This document shows, piece after piece, positions 38,632-49,559 of a stretch of 64,000 nt of DNA. The notes under the pieces were generated by a model that saw only the letters and a program-made list of their open reading frames with translations, was not told where the DNA came from and made no database searches. The translations under genes and the position numbers were made by a program. This stretch comes from Oscillospiraceae bacterium (GTDB lineage: Bacteria; Bacillota; Clostridia; Oscillospirales; Acutalibacteraceae), in assembly GCA_902774035.1 (NCBI GenBank), contig CACYHA010000020.1, positions 1 through 64,000 on the forward strand, given 5' to 3'. Within the stretch, counting starts at the first letter, position 1; each line of letters begins with the position of its first letter.

Positions 38632-39914
38632 TCTCCATCGCACCACTTGTCCTCCACGGCGCCGGTGATCCGCGCGGGCAGAATCTTCCCCGTGAGCGCC
38701 GCGCTGCTTTGCACGCGGACCGGGGTATAGTTCGCCGTGCAGCCCGTCCAGCAGCCGTTCTTCTGTCTGCCCTCAAAGAGCACGTCTTCCGTTTTGCCGA
38801 TCTGCGCTTCCAGATACGCGCTGCGCAGCTCCTTGCCCAAAGCGAGCATTTTCGCGGCGCGTTCCTCTTTGACGCTTTTCGGCAGATGGTCGCCCATTTT
38901 TTCTGCGCGGGTGCCGGTGCGCACGGAGTAGGGGAAGACGTGGATCTTTTCAAAGCCGATCTCCCGCGCAAAGGCGAGGCTTTCTTCAAAATCTTCGTCC
39001 CTTTCGCCGCAAAAGCCGACCATGATGTCCGTGGAAAGCGTGCAGTCCGGAAACAGGCGCCGCAGCTTTTCGCAAAGGGCGCGGAACTCCGCCGCGGTGT
39101 AGTGGCGGTTCATGGCCTTCAGCGTGCGGTCGCAGCCGCTTTGCAGAGAAAGGTGGAACTGGGGACAGAGCTTTTCGCACTTCGCCAGCCGCTCGAGCAC
39201 CGCGTCCGTCAGATGATCCGGCTCCAGCGAGCCGAGCCGTACCCGGGAGATGCCCTCCACGCTGCAGGCGAGCTCCACCGCTTCGGCAAAGCTGCGGGAG
39301 CTGTCCTGCCCGTAGGAGGAAAGGTTGATCCCGACAAGCACGACCTCCCTGTAGCCGTTGGCGGCAAGGGCGGAAAGCTCGGCACGGATGTCTTCGAGCG
39401 GCTTGGAACGGACCCGGCCCCGGGCGTAGGGGATGATGCAGTAGGAACAAAAGCGGTTGCAGCCGTCCTGGATCTTCACAAACGCGCGGGTGCGCTCTTC
39501 AAACGCGGAGATGACCGTGGAGGAAAAGGCTTCCCCGGTTTCGTGGGGCGCGATCTGCACCACGCGGCTGCCGAATTTTTGAAAGGTGTCCAGCAGCTCC
39601 AGCAGGCGGCCGCTGTTTTTGTTGCCGATGATGATATCCGCTTCGGCCAGCGCGGCGGCGTCCTCCGGAAAAGCCTGCGGCATACAGCCGGTAAGCACCA
39701 CAATGCTGTCCGGGTGTTCGCGTTTGAATTTGCGCACATGCTGGCGCGTTTTGCGGTCGGCTTCGGCGGTGACGGTGCAGGAATTGATGATGTAAATGTC
39801 GGCGTCGCCGTGAGAATCGGTGAGGGTATAGCCGTTTTGAGCCAGCAGCTCGCCGAGCGCCTGGCTCTCATATTGGTTGACCTTGCAGCCAAGGGTGTAG
39901 ATCGCAGCCTTCAT
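38613..39914 (-). CDS. mtaB: tRNA threonylcarbamoyladenosine methylthiotransferase
   Basis: 433 residues, MiaB/MtaB radical-SAM family. The N-terminal UPF0004 domain has its three Cys (TLGCKVNQYES, INSCTVT, LTGCMPQ). The radical SAM cluster is CNRFCSYC (about residue 150), and a TRAM domain ends the protein. KVNQYES and CTVT favour MtaB over MiaB. It adds a methylthio group to t6A37 of tRNA. The last six residues (ELKNEN) are encoded by the AATTGAAA repeat end, so the original C-terminus may have been altered. Confidence 0.92.
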   Translation of the reverse strand: MKAAIYTLGCKVNQYESQALGELLAQNGYTLTDSHGDADIYIINSCTVTAEADRKTRQHVRKFKREHPDSIVVLTGCMPQAFPEDAAALAEADIIIGNKNSGRLLELLDTFQKFGSRVVQIAPHETGEAFSSTVISAFEERTRAFVKIQDGCNRFCSYCIIPYARGRVRSKPLEDIRAELSALAANGYREVVLVGINLSSYGQDSSRSFAEAVELACSVEGISRVRLGSLEPDHLTDAVLERLAKCEKLCPQFHLSLQSGCDRTLKAMNRHYTAAEFRALCEKLRRLFPDCTLSTDIMVGFCGERDEDFEESLAFAREIGFEKIHVFPYSVRTGTRAEKMGDHLPKSVKEERAAKMLALGKELRSAYLEAQIGKTEDVLFEGRQKNGCWTGCTANYTPVRVQSSAALTGKILPARITGAVEDKWCDGELKNEN

Positions 39915-40044
39915 AGTGACCTCGAAAAGAAAGGAGTATTTCCATTATTATAATGCAAACCGCCGCCGCTTGCAAGTTTTTTGAAGGATTATTTTTACCG
40001 CCGGCGCATACAATGATATCACCGATTGTTTTGGAGTGGTGAAT

Positions 40045-41205
40045 ATGAAACGAATCTGTGCGCTTTTTCTGACGCTTTGTCTGCTGCTTTGCACCGCGTG
40101 GGCGGCGGCCGCCGAAAACGACGGTGCGCCCGAGGTGCGCTCGAAGGCGGCGGTGCTGATGGAGCAGGGGAGCGGTGAAGTCCTCTTTGCGCAGCACGAA
40201 CACGAAAAACTGTATCCGGCCTCTGTCACGAAGGTCATGTCGCTGCTGCTGTTTCTGGAAGCGCTGGAGCGCGGCGCGTTTTCGCCGGAAACAAAGCTCG
40301 CCGCAAGCGCTGCTGCCGCCGCAAAGGGCGGTTCGCAGATCTGGCTCAAGGAGGGCGAAGAAATGACGGTCGACGAGCTGCTGCGCGCAACGGCCATCGG
40401 TTCGGCCAACGACGCCTGCACCGTGCTCGCGGAGGCGGTTTCCGGCTCCGAGGAAAGCTTTGTTGCGCTGATGAACGCAAGGGCAAAGGAGCTCGGCATG
40501 AATGATACGCACTTTGACAACTGCACCGGTCTGGACGACGACACCACGACCCATCTGACGAGCGCCTATGATGTGGCGCTGATGAGCCGCGCGCTGCTGG
40601 AGCACGAAAAGATCCTCGATTATTCCACCGTCTGGATGGACTCCCTGCGCGGCGGGCAGACCCAGCTTGTCAACACCAACAAGCTCGTGCGTCATTTCAG
40701 GGACACGACAGGGCTGAAGACCGGCACGACCTCGAAGGCCGGCTGCTGCATCAGCGCTTCGGCCAAACGGGGCGAAATGCATCTGATCGCCGTGGTGCTC
40801 GGCGCCGAAAACAGCAACGATCGCTTCGATTCGGCGAAGCATCTGCTGAACTGGGGCTTTGCCAATTTTGAATCCGTCACACCGCAGGTCGATCCGGCGC
40901 TGATTTCGCCGGTGCGGGTGCTGCGCGGCGCCGAACAAACCGTTCTGCCGGTCGCCGACCCGCTTGCGCCGCTGGCCCTTCGTCTCGGCGAAAAGCAGCA
41001 GCTCACGGCCCGGGCAGATCTGCCTTCTGAGGTGGAAGCGCCGGTGGAGGAGGGGCAGATGCTCGGCACGGTGACGTTCTTCGCGGGCGAAAAGACGGTT
41101 GCCGAAACAGCGCTGCGCGCACCCTGCGGCGTCAAAAAGCTGACGTACGGCGACGTTCTCTCGCGGTTGCTGGCTTCGCTGGCGGCGCGCACGTGCGAAC
41201 GCTGA
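40045..41205 (+). CDS. D-alanyl-D-alanine carboxypeptidase
   Basis: 386 residues, S11 penicillin-binding protein of the DacF type. Signal peptide about 1-24. The three motifs are present: SVTK (nucleophile Ser), SAN, and KTGT. A C-terminal beta domain (about 285-375) and a short hydrophobic end (LSRLLASLAA) probably seat it on the membrane. It trims pentapeptides in the cell wall. I chose the ATG at 40045 after GGAGTGG. Confidence 0.93.
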   Translation: MKRICALFLTLCLLLCTAWAAAAENDGAPEVRSKAAVLMEQGSGEVLFAQHEHEKLYPASVTKVMSLLLFLEALERGAFSPETKLAASAAAAAKGGSQIWLKEGEEMTVDELLRATAIGSANDACTVLAEAVSGSEESFVALMNARAKELGMNDTHFDNCTGLDDDTTTHLTSAYDVALMSRALLEHEKILDYSTVWMDSLRGGQTQLVNTNKLVRHFRDTTGLKTGTTSKAGCCISASAKRGEMHLIAVVLGAENSNDRFDSAKHLLNWGFANFESVTPQVDPALISPVRVLRGAEQTVLPVADPLAPLALRLGEKQQLTARADLPSEVEAPVEEGQMLGTVTFFAGEKTVAETALRAPCGVKKLTYGDVLSRLLASLAARTCER

Positions 41206-41215
41206 AAGCACATGC

Positions 41216-41244
41216 TTGACAAAGCCTGCAAAATGGTATAAAAT
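41216..41244 (+). promoter_or_regulatory. pgi promoter
   Basis: TTGACA, 17 bp, TAAAAT, 36 bp before the pgi start. Confidence 0.75.
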
Positions 41245-41280
41245 ACAACAATAAATCAGTAAAAGATACAGGAGGATAAA

Positions 41281-42621
41281 ATGGCTGTTACATTTTCCAA
41301 AAAATATGTCAGCGGCTTTGTGCCTGACAGCGAAATTCTTGCGTTTCAGAATAAAATCACCGCAGCGCACCGCGCTCTGCACGAAAAGACCGGCGCAGGT
41401 TCCGATTACACCGGCTGGATCGATCTGCCCGTGAACTACGACAAAGAGGAATTCGCCCGGATCAAGGAAGCGGCGAAAAGGATACGGAGCCACAGCGAGG
41501 TGCTGATCGTGATCGGCATCGGCGGCTCCTATCTCGGCGCCCGTGCCGTGATCGAATGCCTGCGTTCCCAGAACTACAATGTTCTGCGCAAGGACACCCC
41601 GGCGATCTATTTCTCCGGCAACTCCCTGAGCGCCACTGCGCTGAACGAGCTGCTTTCCATTGTGAAGGACAGGGATTTCAGCGTGAACGTCATTTCCAAA
41701 TCCGGAACGACCACCGAGCCGGCGATTGCCTTCCGCGTGTTCCGCGCCCTGCTGCTGGAACGCTACGGCAAAGCCGGCGCGGCCGAGCGCATTTTCGTCA
41801 CGACCGACAAGGCGAAGGGCACGCTCAAAGCGCTCGCGGATTCCGAGGGCTACGAAACCTTTGTGGTGCCGGACGATGTGGGCGGCCGCTATTCCGTTTT
41901 GACCGCCGTCGGCCTGCTGCCGATCGCTGCAGCCGGGATCGACATCGACGCGCTCATGAGCGGCGCGGCAAAGGCCCGTCTCGCGCTGCAGAGCGACAGC
42001 CTTGCGGAAAACGACTGCTATCAGTACGTCGCCGTGCGCAACGCGCTCTATCAAAAAGGCAGAGCGGCCGAAATGTTCGTCTGCTATGAGCCGAACTTCC
42101 TGATGATGAACGAGTGGATCAAGCAGCTCTTCGGCGAAAGCGAGGGCAAGGACGGCAAGGGTCTGTTCCCGGTTTCCGCCATCTTTTCGACCGACCTGCA
42201 CTCCCTCGGCCAGTATATCCAGCAGGGCGAACGCATCCTCTTTGAGACCGTGATCGACTTCCGGAAGGGGCAGGCGGATTACGTGATCGGCGAGGATCCG
42301 CAGAACATCGACGGGCTGAACTTCCTTGCCGGAAAGCCGCTGTCCTTCGTCTGCCGCAAGGCGCTGGAGGGCACGCTGCTCGCCCACAACGACGGCGATG
42401 TGCCGAACGTGGTCCTGCAGGCGGATGCCGTGGACGAGGACAACCTCGGCTATCTGCTCTATTTCCTGGAAAAAGCCTGCGCCGTGTCCGGCTATGTGCT
42501 CGGCGTGAACCCCTTTGACCAGCCCGGTGTGGAAAGCTACAAGCGCAACATGTTCGCGCTGCTCGGCAAACCCGGCTACGAAAAAGAAAAAGAAGCACTT
42601 GAAAGACGGCTCGGTTTGTGA
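41281..42621 (+). CDS. pgi: Glucose-6-phosphate isomerase
   Basis: 446 residues, the short bacterial form. [11 protein letters not shown] (phosphate site) and [16 protein letters not shown] are typical. It interconverts glucose 6-phosphate and fructose 6-phosphate, the step before PfkA, whose gene is broken in this window. CAGGAGG precedes the ATG. The small P-loop gene follows by 41 bp. Confidence 0.95.
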   Translation: MAVTFSKKYVSGFVPDSEILAFQNKITAAHRALHEKTGAGSDYTGWIDLPVNYDKEEFARIKEAAKRIRSHSEVLIVIGIGGSYLGARAVIECLRSQNYNVLRKDTPAIYFSGNSLSATALNELLSIVKDRDFSVNVISKSGTTTEPAIAFRVFRALLLERYGKAGAAERIFVTTDKAKGTLKALADSEGYETFVVPDDVGGRYSVLTAVGLLPIAAAGIDIDALMSGAAKARLALQSDSLAENDCYQYVAVRNALYQKGRAAEMFVCYEPNFLMMNEWIKQLFGESEGKDGKGLFPVSAIFSTDLHSLGQYIQQGERILFETVIDFRKGQADYVIGEDPQNIDGLNFLAGKPLSFVCRKALEGTLLAHNDGDVPNVVLQADAVDEDNLGYLLYFLEKACAVSGYVLGVNPFDQPGVESYKRNMFALLGKPGYEKEKEALERRLGL

Positions 42622-42662
42622 TATAATATCGTTGCAAAGTTTTTTGGAAGGAGGAAATCCTC

Positions 42663-43079
42663 ATGATTTCTCTGATTTTGGGCCACAAAGGGTCCGGCAA
42701 AACCAAACACCTCATCGCCTGTGTCAACGACGCGATCGAAAACTCCAAGGGCAACGTCATTTGCGTTGAAAAGGAGACCAAGCTGACTTACGACGTCAAC
42801 TACCGCGCCCGGCTGATCGCAGCCGACGATTACGAAGTGAAGGGCTACAGCGCATTTTACGGCTTCCTCGCTGGCATCTGCGCCGGCGACCACGACATCA
42901 CCGACGTGCTGGTGGACGCCACGCTGCGTATCGGCGGCCGTGACTATAACGAGCTTGCGAAATTCCTGGAAACGGTCTATGAGCTGAGCTCCCAGCAGGA
43001 AAAGAACTTTGTGTTCACGATCTCCGCAGACAAGGACGAGCTGCCGGAATCCATCTTCAATTTCTGCCAAGTCATATAA
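42663..43079 (+). CDS. Small P-loop protein
   Basis: 138 residues. A Walker A motif at the N-terminus (LGHKGSGKTKHLI) and a possible Walker B (DVLVDATL). Similar short P-loop proteins occur in Clostridia, sometimes named after PilT without evidence. GGAGG precedes the ATG. Probably co-transcribed with pgi, since the next terminator is after it. Confidence 0.75.
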   Translation: MISLILGHKGSGKTKHLIACVNDAIENSKGNVICVEKETKLTYDVNYRARLIAADDYEVKGYSAFYGFLAGICAGDHDITDVLVDATLRIGGRDYNELAKFLETVYELSSQQEKNFVFTISADKDELPESIFNFCQVI

Positions 43080-43103
43080 AAAAGCGGCTTTGCCGCTTTT
43101 TTT
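43079..43103 (+). terminator. Terminator of the pgi unit
   Basis: AAAAAAGCGGC-TTT-GCCGCTTTTTTT, directly at the stop codon. Confidence 0.9.
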
Positions 43104-43113
43104 ATATGACAGA

Positions 43114-43372
43114 TTTTAGATTCTAGATGTTAGATGTTAGATGAAGGGGCGCCGCCTGCGGCGATGCGCCGAATTATCAATCGACGAACGGTCAAAAAAC
43201 TGCTTTCTTGTGGGCGCGGATCGCGATTTTCAGTTTTTAGATTCTAGCCGAATCATAAATCGACGAACGGTCAAAAAATTGCTTTCTTGTTGGCGCGGAT
43301 CGCGATTATTTGTGTTTGCTTTTTCCCCGCGACCTTGATCTAACGTCTAATATCTAACATCTAATATCTAAT
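43114..43372. repeat. Intergenic element with TAGATGTT ends and 60-bp direct repeat
   Basis: The left end (43114-43144) has repeats of TTAGATGTTAGATG type; the right end (43336-43372) has the same inverted. Inside is a direct repeat of 60 bp (43168-43227 and 43247-43306) with few differences, starting GCCGAAT and ending GGATCGCGATT. No supported ORF. Same plan as the element at 38202: low-complexity inverted ends and a non-coding core. It fills the 309-bp gap before rnhB. Confidence 0.7.
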
Positions 43373-43388
43373 GAAAACCGGAGGTTTT

Positions 43389-44378
43389 ATGACGCTCGAC
43401 TTTGAAAACGAATACAGGGCGCGGGGCTACGTTCGCATCTGCGGGATCGACGAAGCCGGACGCGGTCCGCTGTGCGGCCCGGTCTGCGCCGCTGCGGTGA
43501 TCCTGCCGGAGACCTGCGAGATCGAAGGGCTCAACGATTCCAAAAAGCTCAGCGAAAAAAAGCGCGAGGCGCTGTTCGACGTGATATGTGAGACCGCCGT
43601 CGCTTACGGGATCGGTACCGCCGACGCGAAGGAGATCGACGAGATCAACATTCTGCAGGCGACCTTTCTTGCCATGCGCCGCGCCGTGGAAGCCCTCGGC
43701 GTCCGGCCCGACCTTGCTCTGATCGACGGCAACCGCAAGCCCGGGCTGCCCTGCGACGAAGTCACCATCGTCAAGGGCGACGCCAAGTGTATGTCCGTCG
43801 CCGCCGCGTCCGTTCTCGCCAAGGTCGCCCGTGACCGCTATATGCGCGAGATGGATAAGCTGTATCCCCAATACTGCTTTGCGCAGCACAAGGGCTACGG
43901 CACGAAGCTGCACTATGAAAAAATCGCCGAATTCGGCATCTGCGACCTGCACCGGCGCTCGTTCCTCAAAAAGATCCTCGGCGAAGCGCAGGAGCCGACG
44001 CCTGCCGCCGAAGCGGGAAAACGCGGGGAAGACATCGCCGCCGCCCTCTATGAAAAGCACGGCTATACCGTGACCGGCCGCAACGTCCACGCCCGCTGCG
44101 GCGAGATCGACGTGATCGCGGAAAATGAGGACACGCTGGCCTTCGCCGAGGTCAAGACCCGGGCGCCCTCCGCCCTCGGCCTGCCCTGCGAAGCCGTGGA
44201 TCTCAAAAAGCAGCAAAAAATCGTGCAGACCGCGCTGCGCTATCTGCAGGAGCACCGGATCGAAAAGCAGCCGCGCTTTGACGTGGTCGAGGTCTATCTG
44301 GTGCCGGACGCTGTGCCGAAGGTGCGCTGCATCCCCGCCGCGTTTGACGCTTCCTGCCTTGATTCTCTGGAAGCATGA
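43389..44378 (+). CDS. rnhB: Ribonuclease HII fused to YraN-like domain
   Basis: 329 residues. Residues about 1-200 are RNase HII, which cuts RNA in DNA-RNA hybrids: the catalytic Asp/Glu of GIDEAGRGP, the Asp of LIDGNRKP and the KVARDRYM helix are present. Residues about 208-325 are YraN/UPF0102, an endonuclease-like fold: GKRGEDIAAALYEKHGY, RCGEIDVIAE and FAEVKTR carry the E-x-D and E-x-K type residues. The two are usually adjacent separate genes; here they form one frame. Start is the ATG after CGGAGG. Confidence 0.93.
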   Translation: MTLDFENEYRARGYVRICGIDEAGRGPLCGPVCAAAVILPETCEIEGLNDSKKLSEKKREALFDVICETAVAYGIGTADAKEIDEINILQATFLAMRRAVEALGVRPDLALIDGNRKPGLPCDEVTIVKGDAKCMSVAAASVLAKVARDRYMREMDKLYPQYCFAQHKGYGTKLHYEKIAEFGICDLHRRSFLKKILGEAQEPTPAAEAGKRGEDIAAALYEKHGYTVTGRNVHARCGEIDVIAENEDTLAFAEVKTRAPSALGLPCEAVDLKKQQKIVQTALRYLQEHRIEKQPRFDVVEVYLVPDAVPKVRCIPAAFDASCLDSLEA

Positions 44379-44398
44379 GCTTTGCAGAGGTTTTTCAC

Positions 44399-44442
44399 GG
44401 AAACTCCTTTGAATTTTGCAAAAAGGGGTTTCCTTTTTTTTG
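44399..44442 (+). terminator. rnhB terminator
   Basis: GGAAACTCCTTT pairs with AAAGGGGTTTCC (one wobble), then TTTTTTTT. The TATAAT at about 44450 just before thrC may be its -10 element. Confidence 0.8.
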
Positions 44443-44488
44443 ATTTTATGCTATAATAAAACGATTTTTCAAAACGGAGGACAAGTCT

Positions 44489-45985
44489 ATGCTCTATACC
44501 AGTACCAGAGATACATCCGTGCGCGTTTCCTCTGCGCAGGCCATTGCCCGCGGCATCTCCGCCGACGGCGGTCTGTTTGTGCCGGAAAGCATTCCGCAGA
44601 TCGACCGCGCCTTCCTCGATTCCTTGGTGCCGCTGGATTACATCTCCCGCGCAAAAAAGATCCTCGCGCTGTATCTGACGGATTTCACGGCGGAAGAGAT
44701 CGACTCCTGCGTGCAGGGCGCCTACAGAGCCGGAAAGTTTTCAAGCGAAAAGGTCGCACCGCTGAAAAAGATCGCGGACGGCGCGCAGGTGCTGGAGCTC
44801 TGGCGCGGGCCGACCTGCGCATTCAAGGACATGGCGCTGCAGCTTTTGCCCTATCTTCTGACCACGGCGGCGAAGAAGAGCGCTCCCGACAAGACCATCG
44901 TCATCCTCGTCGCCACCTCCGGCGACACGGGTAAGGCTGCGCTGGAAGGCTTCCGGGATGTGCCCGGCACAAAGATCATGGTCTTTTATCCCAACGACGG
45001 CGTCAGCCCGATGCAAAAGCTGCAGATGACCACGCAGGAGGGCGAAAACGTCGCCGTCTGCGCCATCAACGGCAATTTTGACGACGCGCAAAACGGCGTG
45101 AAGGCGATCTTCACCGACAAGGCTGTGGGCGAAAAGCTGGCGCGGAACGGCATGATGTTCTCTTCGGCGAACTCCATCAACTGGGGCCGTCTGGTGCCGC
45201 AGATCGTCTATTACATCTCCGCTTACTGCGACATGATCGAAAACGGCGCGATCCGAAACGGCGACGAGATCAACATCGTCGTTCCCACGGGCAACTTCGG
45301 CAACATCCTTGCCGCCTACTACGCAAAACGCATGGGCGTGCCGGTGAAAACGCTGCTGTGCGCCTCCAACGCCAACAACGTGCTGACCGATTTTCTCACC
45401 ACCGGCGTCTATGACCGCAACCGCAGGTTCTATACCACGGTCTCCCCGTCGATGGATATCCTGATCTCCTCGAACCTCGAGCGTCTGCTCTTCCATCTCA
45501 GCGGCGACAGCGACAAGCGCGTGAACGGCTGGATGGCCGCGCTCAAAAAGACCGGCACCTACACGGTCGAAGCCGACATTCTCGCCGCGCTGAAGGCCGA
45601 TTTCGCCGCCGGCTGCTGCGACGACACGGCGACGAAGGAAACGATCAAAACGACCTGGGCGGGCGGCTATCTTTCCGACACCCACACCGCCGTTGCGATC
45701 CACGTCTACGAGGACTATCTTGCGAAGACCGGCGACCGCACGCCGACCGTGATCGCCTCCACGGCGAACCCCTATAAGTTTTCCGCCGCGGTGCTCTCCG
45801 CCGTGCAGGGCGACGTCCCCGCCGACGCGGACGAGTTCGCCCAGGTGGAGCTGCTTTGCAAATGCACGGGCGAACCCTGCCCGAACCAGCTTGCAACGCT
45901 GAAAAACAAAACGCCGCGCTTCACCGCCTGCTGCAACAAAGAGGATATGGAAGCACAGGTCTACGCCATGCTGGGCATCGGCTGA
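44489..45985 (+). CDS. thrC: Threonine synthase
   Basis: 498 residues, the longer fold-type II PLP form. The PLP lysine is in PTCAFKDMALQ (about residue 112). VATSGDTGKAAL and the later PTGNFGNILAAYYAKRMG bind the cofactor phosphate. It converts O-phosphohomoserine to threonine. CGGAGGAC precedes the ATG. No T-box or riboswitch was recognised upstream. A phosphoesterase gene follows by 14 bp. Confidence 0.95.
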   Translation: MLYTSTRDTSVRVSSAQAIARGISADGGLFVPESIPQIDRAFLDSLVPLDYISRAKKILALYLTDFTAEEIDSCVQGAYRAGKFSSEKVAPLKKIADGAQVLELWRGPTCAFKDMALQLLPYLLTTAAKKSAPDKTIVILVATSGDTGKAALEGFRDVPGTKIMVFYPNDGVSPMQKLQMTTQEGENVAVCAINGNFDDAQNGVKAIFTDKAVGEKLARNGMMFSSANSINWGRLVPQIVYYISAYCDMIENGAIRNGDEINIVVPTGNFGNILAAYYAKRMGVPVKTLLCASNANNVLTDFLTTGVYDRNRRFYTTVSPSMDILISSNLERLLFHLSGDSDKRVNGWMAALKKTGTYTVEADILAALKADFAAGCCDDTATKETIKTTWAGGYLSDTHTAVAIHVYEDYLAKTGDRTPTVIASTANPYKFSAAVLSAVQGDVPADADEFAQVELLCKCTGEPCPNQLATLKNKTPRFTACCNKEDMEAQVYAMLGIG

Positions 45986-45999
45986 GTTCGGAGGGGCCT

Positions 46000-46692
46000 A
46001 TGTCGATTTTTGCGCTCGGCGACACCCATCTTTCGCTCAGCGACAACAAGCCGATGGACGTCTTTCCCGGCTGGGGCAACTATCTTGAGCGGCTGGAAAA
46101 AAACTGGCGCGCCGTGGTGCGGCCGGAGGACGTTGTGGTGATCCCGGGCGACGTTTCCTGGGCCATGAGCCTCGAGGGCGCGGCAAAGGATCTCGCGTTT
46201 CTGGAATCGCTGCCCGGCACAAAAGTGCTGCTGAAGGGCAACCACGACTACTGGTGGGCAACGGCAAAGAAGATGAACGAGTTCCTCGCGCTGCAGGGCT
46301 TTTCCACGTTGAAGGTGCTGTTCAACAACGCCTTCCGCTTCGGCGATTTCACCGTCTGCGGCACCCGGGGCTGGTTCTATGACGCCGAGACCGACGCCGA
46401 CAAAAAAGTCCTTTTGCGCGAGCAGGGGCGGCTGCGCCTTTCGCTGGCGGAGGCGGAAAAGCTCGGCGGCGAAAAGCTGGTGTTTCTGCATTATCCGCCG
46501 GTATCCGTGGTGCAGGAGTGCAAAGAGCTGATGGATGTCCTGCGCGAGGCCGGCGTGAAACGCTGCTTTTACGGCCATCTGCACGGTCCTTCGCGCCAGT
46601 TTGCCATGCTCGGCGCCTATGCGGGCATCGAGTTTTCCCTCGTTTCGGCGGATCATCTCGGTTTTTGTCCGAAATTATTGGAAAAATTTTAA
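46000..46692 (+). CDS. Metallophosphoesterase
   Basis: 230 residues of the calcineurin-like fold: ALGDTH, IPGDVSW, KGNHDYWW and YGHLHG are the metal and catalytic blocks. Substrate unknown; no signal peptide. CGGAGG precedes the ATG. Close spacing to thrC suggests one transcript, with no obvious shared pathway. Confidence 0.9.
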   Translation: MSIFALGDTHLSLSDNKPMDVFPGWGNYLERLEKNWRAVVRPEDVVVIPGDVSWAMSLEGAAKDLAFLESLPGTKVLLKGNHDYWWATAKKMNEFLALQGFSTLKVLFNNAFRFGDFTVCGTRGWFYDAETDADKKVLLREQGRLRLSLAEAEKLGGEKLVFLHYPPVSVVQECKELMDVLREAGVKRCFYGHLHGPSRQFAMLGAYAGIEFSLVSADHLGFCPKLLEKF

Positions 46693-46699
46693 AAAACTA

Positions 46700-46728
46700 T
46701 GGAAATTCGAAAGAAAGTCTGTTATAAT
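46700..46728 (+). promoter_or_regulatory. tig promoter
   Basis: TGGAAA, 17 bp, TATAAT, about 42 bp before the tig start. Confidence 0.5.
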
Positions 46729-46769
46729 ACCATGGTTAAAAATAGAGAACACGTAAAGGAGCAAACAAA

Positions 46770-48128
46770 ATGAGTTTGAAATCATCCACCAAAGCAGAAG
46801 AACCCAACCTCTATTCCCTTGACATTGCGATCGACGCCGAAACCTTTGAAGGCGCGCTGAAAAAGGCGTTCGCGAAGCTGAAGAACCGCATCAACATCCC
46901 CGGTTTTCGCAAGGGCAAAGTGACCCGCAAAATGGCCGAAGCGTTCTACGGCAAAAACTTTTTGTATGAGGACGCCCTCGACCTTCTCTATTCCACCGCT
47001 GTGGAGGACGCCATCAAGGAAGCCGGACTTGACGTTGTCGGCACAAAGAGCGCCGACGTCAAGGAGATCGGCGAAAACGGCGTGCAGCTCACCGTCGAGG
47101 TCTATGTCCGTCCCGACGTGGAGATCAAGGCCTATAAAGAACTGAAAGCCACAAAGAAAAAGGTGGAGGCGACCGAAGAAGAGATCGACGAAAAGGTCCA
47201 TGAGCTTGTTCACCGCAACGCCCGCATCATCGCCGTGGAGGATCGTCCGGCAGCCGAAGGCGACACGACCGTGATCGACTTTGAAGGCTTTGTGGACGGC
47301 GAAGCGTTCGACGGCGGCAAGGGCGAGGAATATGAGCTGAAGCTCGGTTCCGGTTCCTTCATTCCCGGCTTTGAAGATCAGATCGTCGGCCACAACCCCG
47401 GCGACGAGTTCGACGTGAACGTCACCTTCCCCGAGGAATACACTCCCGAGCTTGCGGGCAAGGCCGCCGTGTTCAAGGTCAAGCTCCATGAGATCAAGCA
47501 CGAGGAGCTGCCCGAGGTGGACGACGAGTTCGCGCAGGACGCCGCCGACTGCGACACGGTCGAAGCGATGAGAAAGAGCCTTGCCGACGAGATCAAGGCC
47601 CAGAAGGAAGCGCAGAACGAGCGCGAGATCCGCGAACAGGTCTTTGAAAAGCTGATCGAAAACGTGGTTGCCGATATCCCGCCGGTGATGACCGACGCCG
47701 AGCTTGACAGCCGCATCCGCGACATCGACTACCGTCTGTCCGCCCAGGGTATGAGCTTTGAGGCTTATCTGCAGTACATGGGCATGAGCGTTGAGGATTA
47801 CAGAGAGCAGCAAAGAGAAGACGCCGAAAAGGCTGTCAAGCTGCGCCTTGCGCTGGAAAAGATCGTGGAGCTCGAAGGTCTGGAAGTGGCCGACGAGGAG
47901 CTGGAAGCGGAATATGAAAAGCTCGCCGCCCAGTATCAGATGGAGCTCGACAAAATCAAGGGCATCATCACCGCCGAAAGCCTGAAGAAAGACCTTTCCG
48001 TGCAGAAAGCCTCTGACTTTGTGCGCGAAAACGCCAAGGTGACGACCGCCAGAAAGCCCAGAGCCGCAAAGCCGAAGGCCGAAGCGGAAGCTGCTGACGC
48101 CGAACCGAAGGCAGAAACCGAAGAATAA
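46770..48128 (+). CDS. tig: Trigger factor
   Basis: 452 residues. The ribosome-binding domain has IPGFRKGKVTRK (about residue 49). The FKBP-type prolyl isomerase domain is at about 155-245, and the helical C-terminal arms follow. The end is an Ala/Lys/Glu-rich tail (PRAAKPKAEAEAADAEPK) that is longer than usual. It binds nascent chains at the ribosome exit. It lies 56 bp before clpX; clpP, which often sits between, is absent. Confidence 0.95.
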   Translation: MSLKSSTKAEEPNLYSLDIAIDAETFEGALKKAFAKLKNRINIPGFRKGKVTRKMAEAFYGKNFLYEDALDLLYSTAVEDAIKEAGLDVVGTKSADVKEIGENGVQLTVEVYVRPDVEIKAYKELKATKKKVEATEEEIDEKVHELVHRNARIIAVEDRPAAEGDTTVIDFEGFVDGEAFDGGKGEEYELKLGSGSFIPGFEDQIVGHNPGDEFDVNVTFPEEYTPELAGKAAVFKVKLHEIKHEELPEVDDEFAQDAADCDTVEAMRKSLADEIKAQKEAQNEREIREQVFEKLIENVVADIPPVMTDAELDSRIRDIDYRLSAQGMSFEAYLQYMGMSVEDYREQQREDAEKAVKLRLALEKIVELEGLEVADEELEAEYEKLAAQYQMELDKIKGIITAESLKKDLSVQKASDFVRENAKVTTARKPRAAKPKAEAEAADAEPKAETEE

Positions 48129-48184
48129 GTGTTTAAACCCCTTGGATTCTTCCAAGGATGAATCCGGGGGAAGGAGTAGATTGC

Positions 48185-49480
<1,296 letters not shown>

Positions 49481-49559
49481 AAAGAATGCGATTTCGCTTG
49501 ACTTTTCATGCGCAGGTATGTTAAAATACATTGCTTAGAAAATTTCGGAGGTTCATGTT

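Noticed and set aside
43114-43372. Direct-repeat element as an insertion sequence
   Set aside because: No transposase frame and no clear target-site duplication; kept only as an unexplained repeat element.
44442-44489. T-box or riboswitch upstream of thrC; lysine riboswitch upstream of ddh-lysA
   Set aside because: The leaders are too short or lack the conserved T-box sequence and lysine aptamer features.
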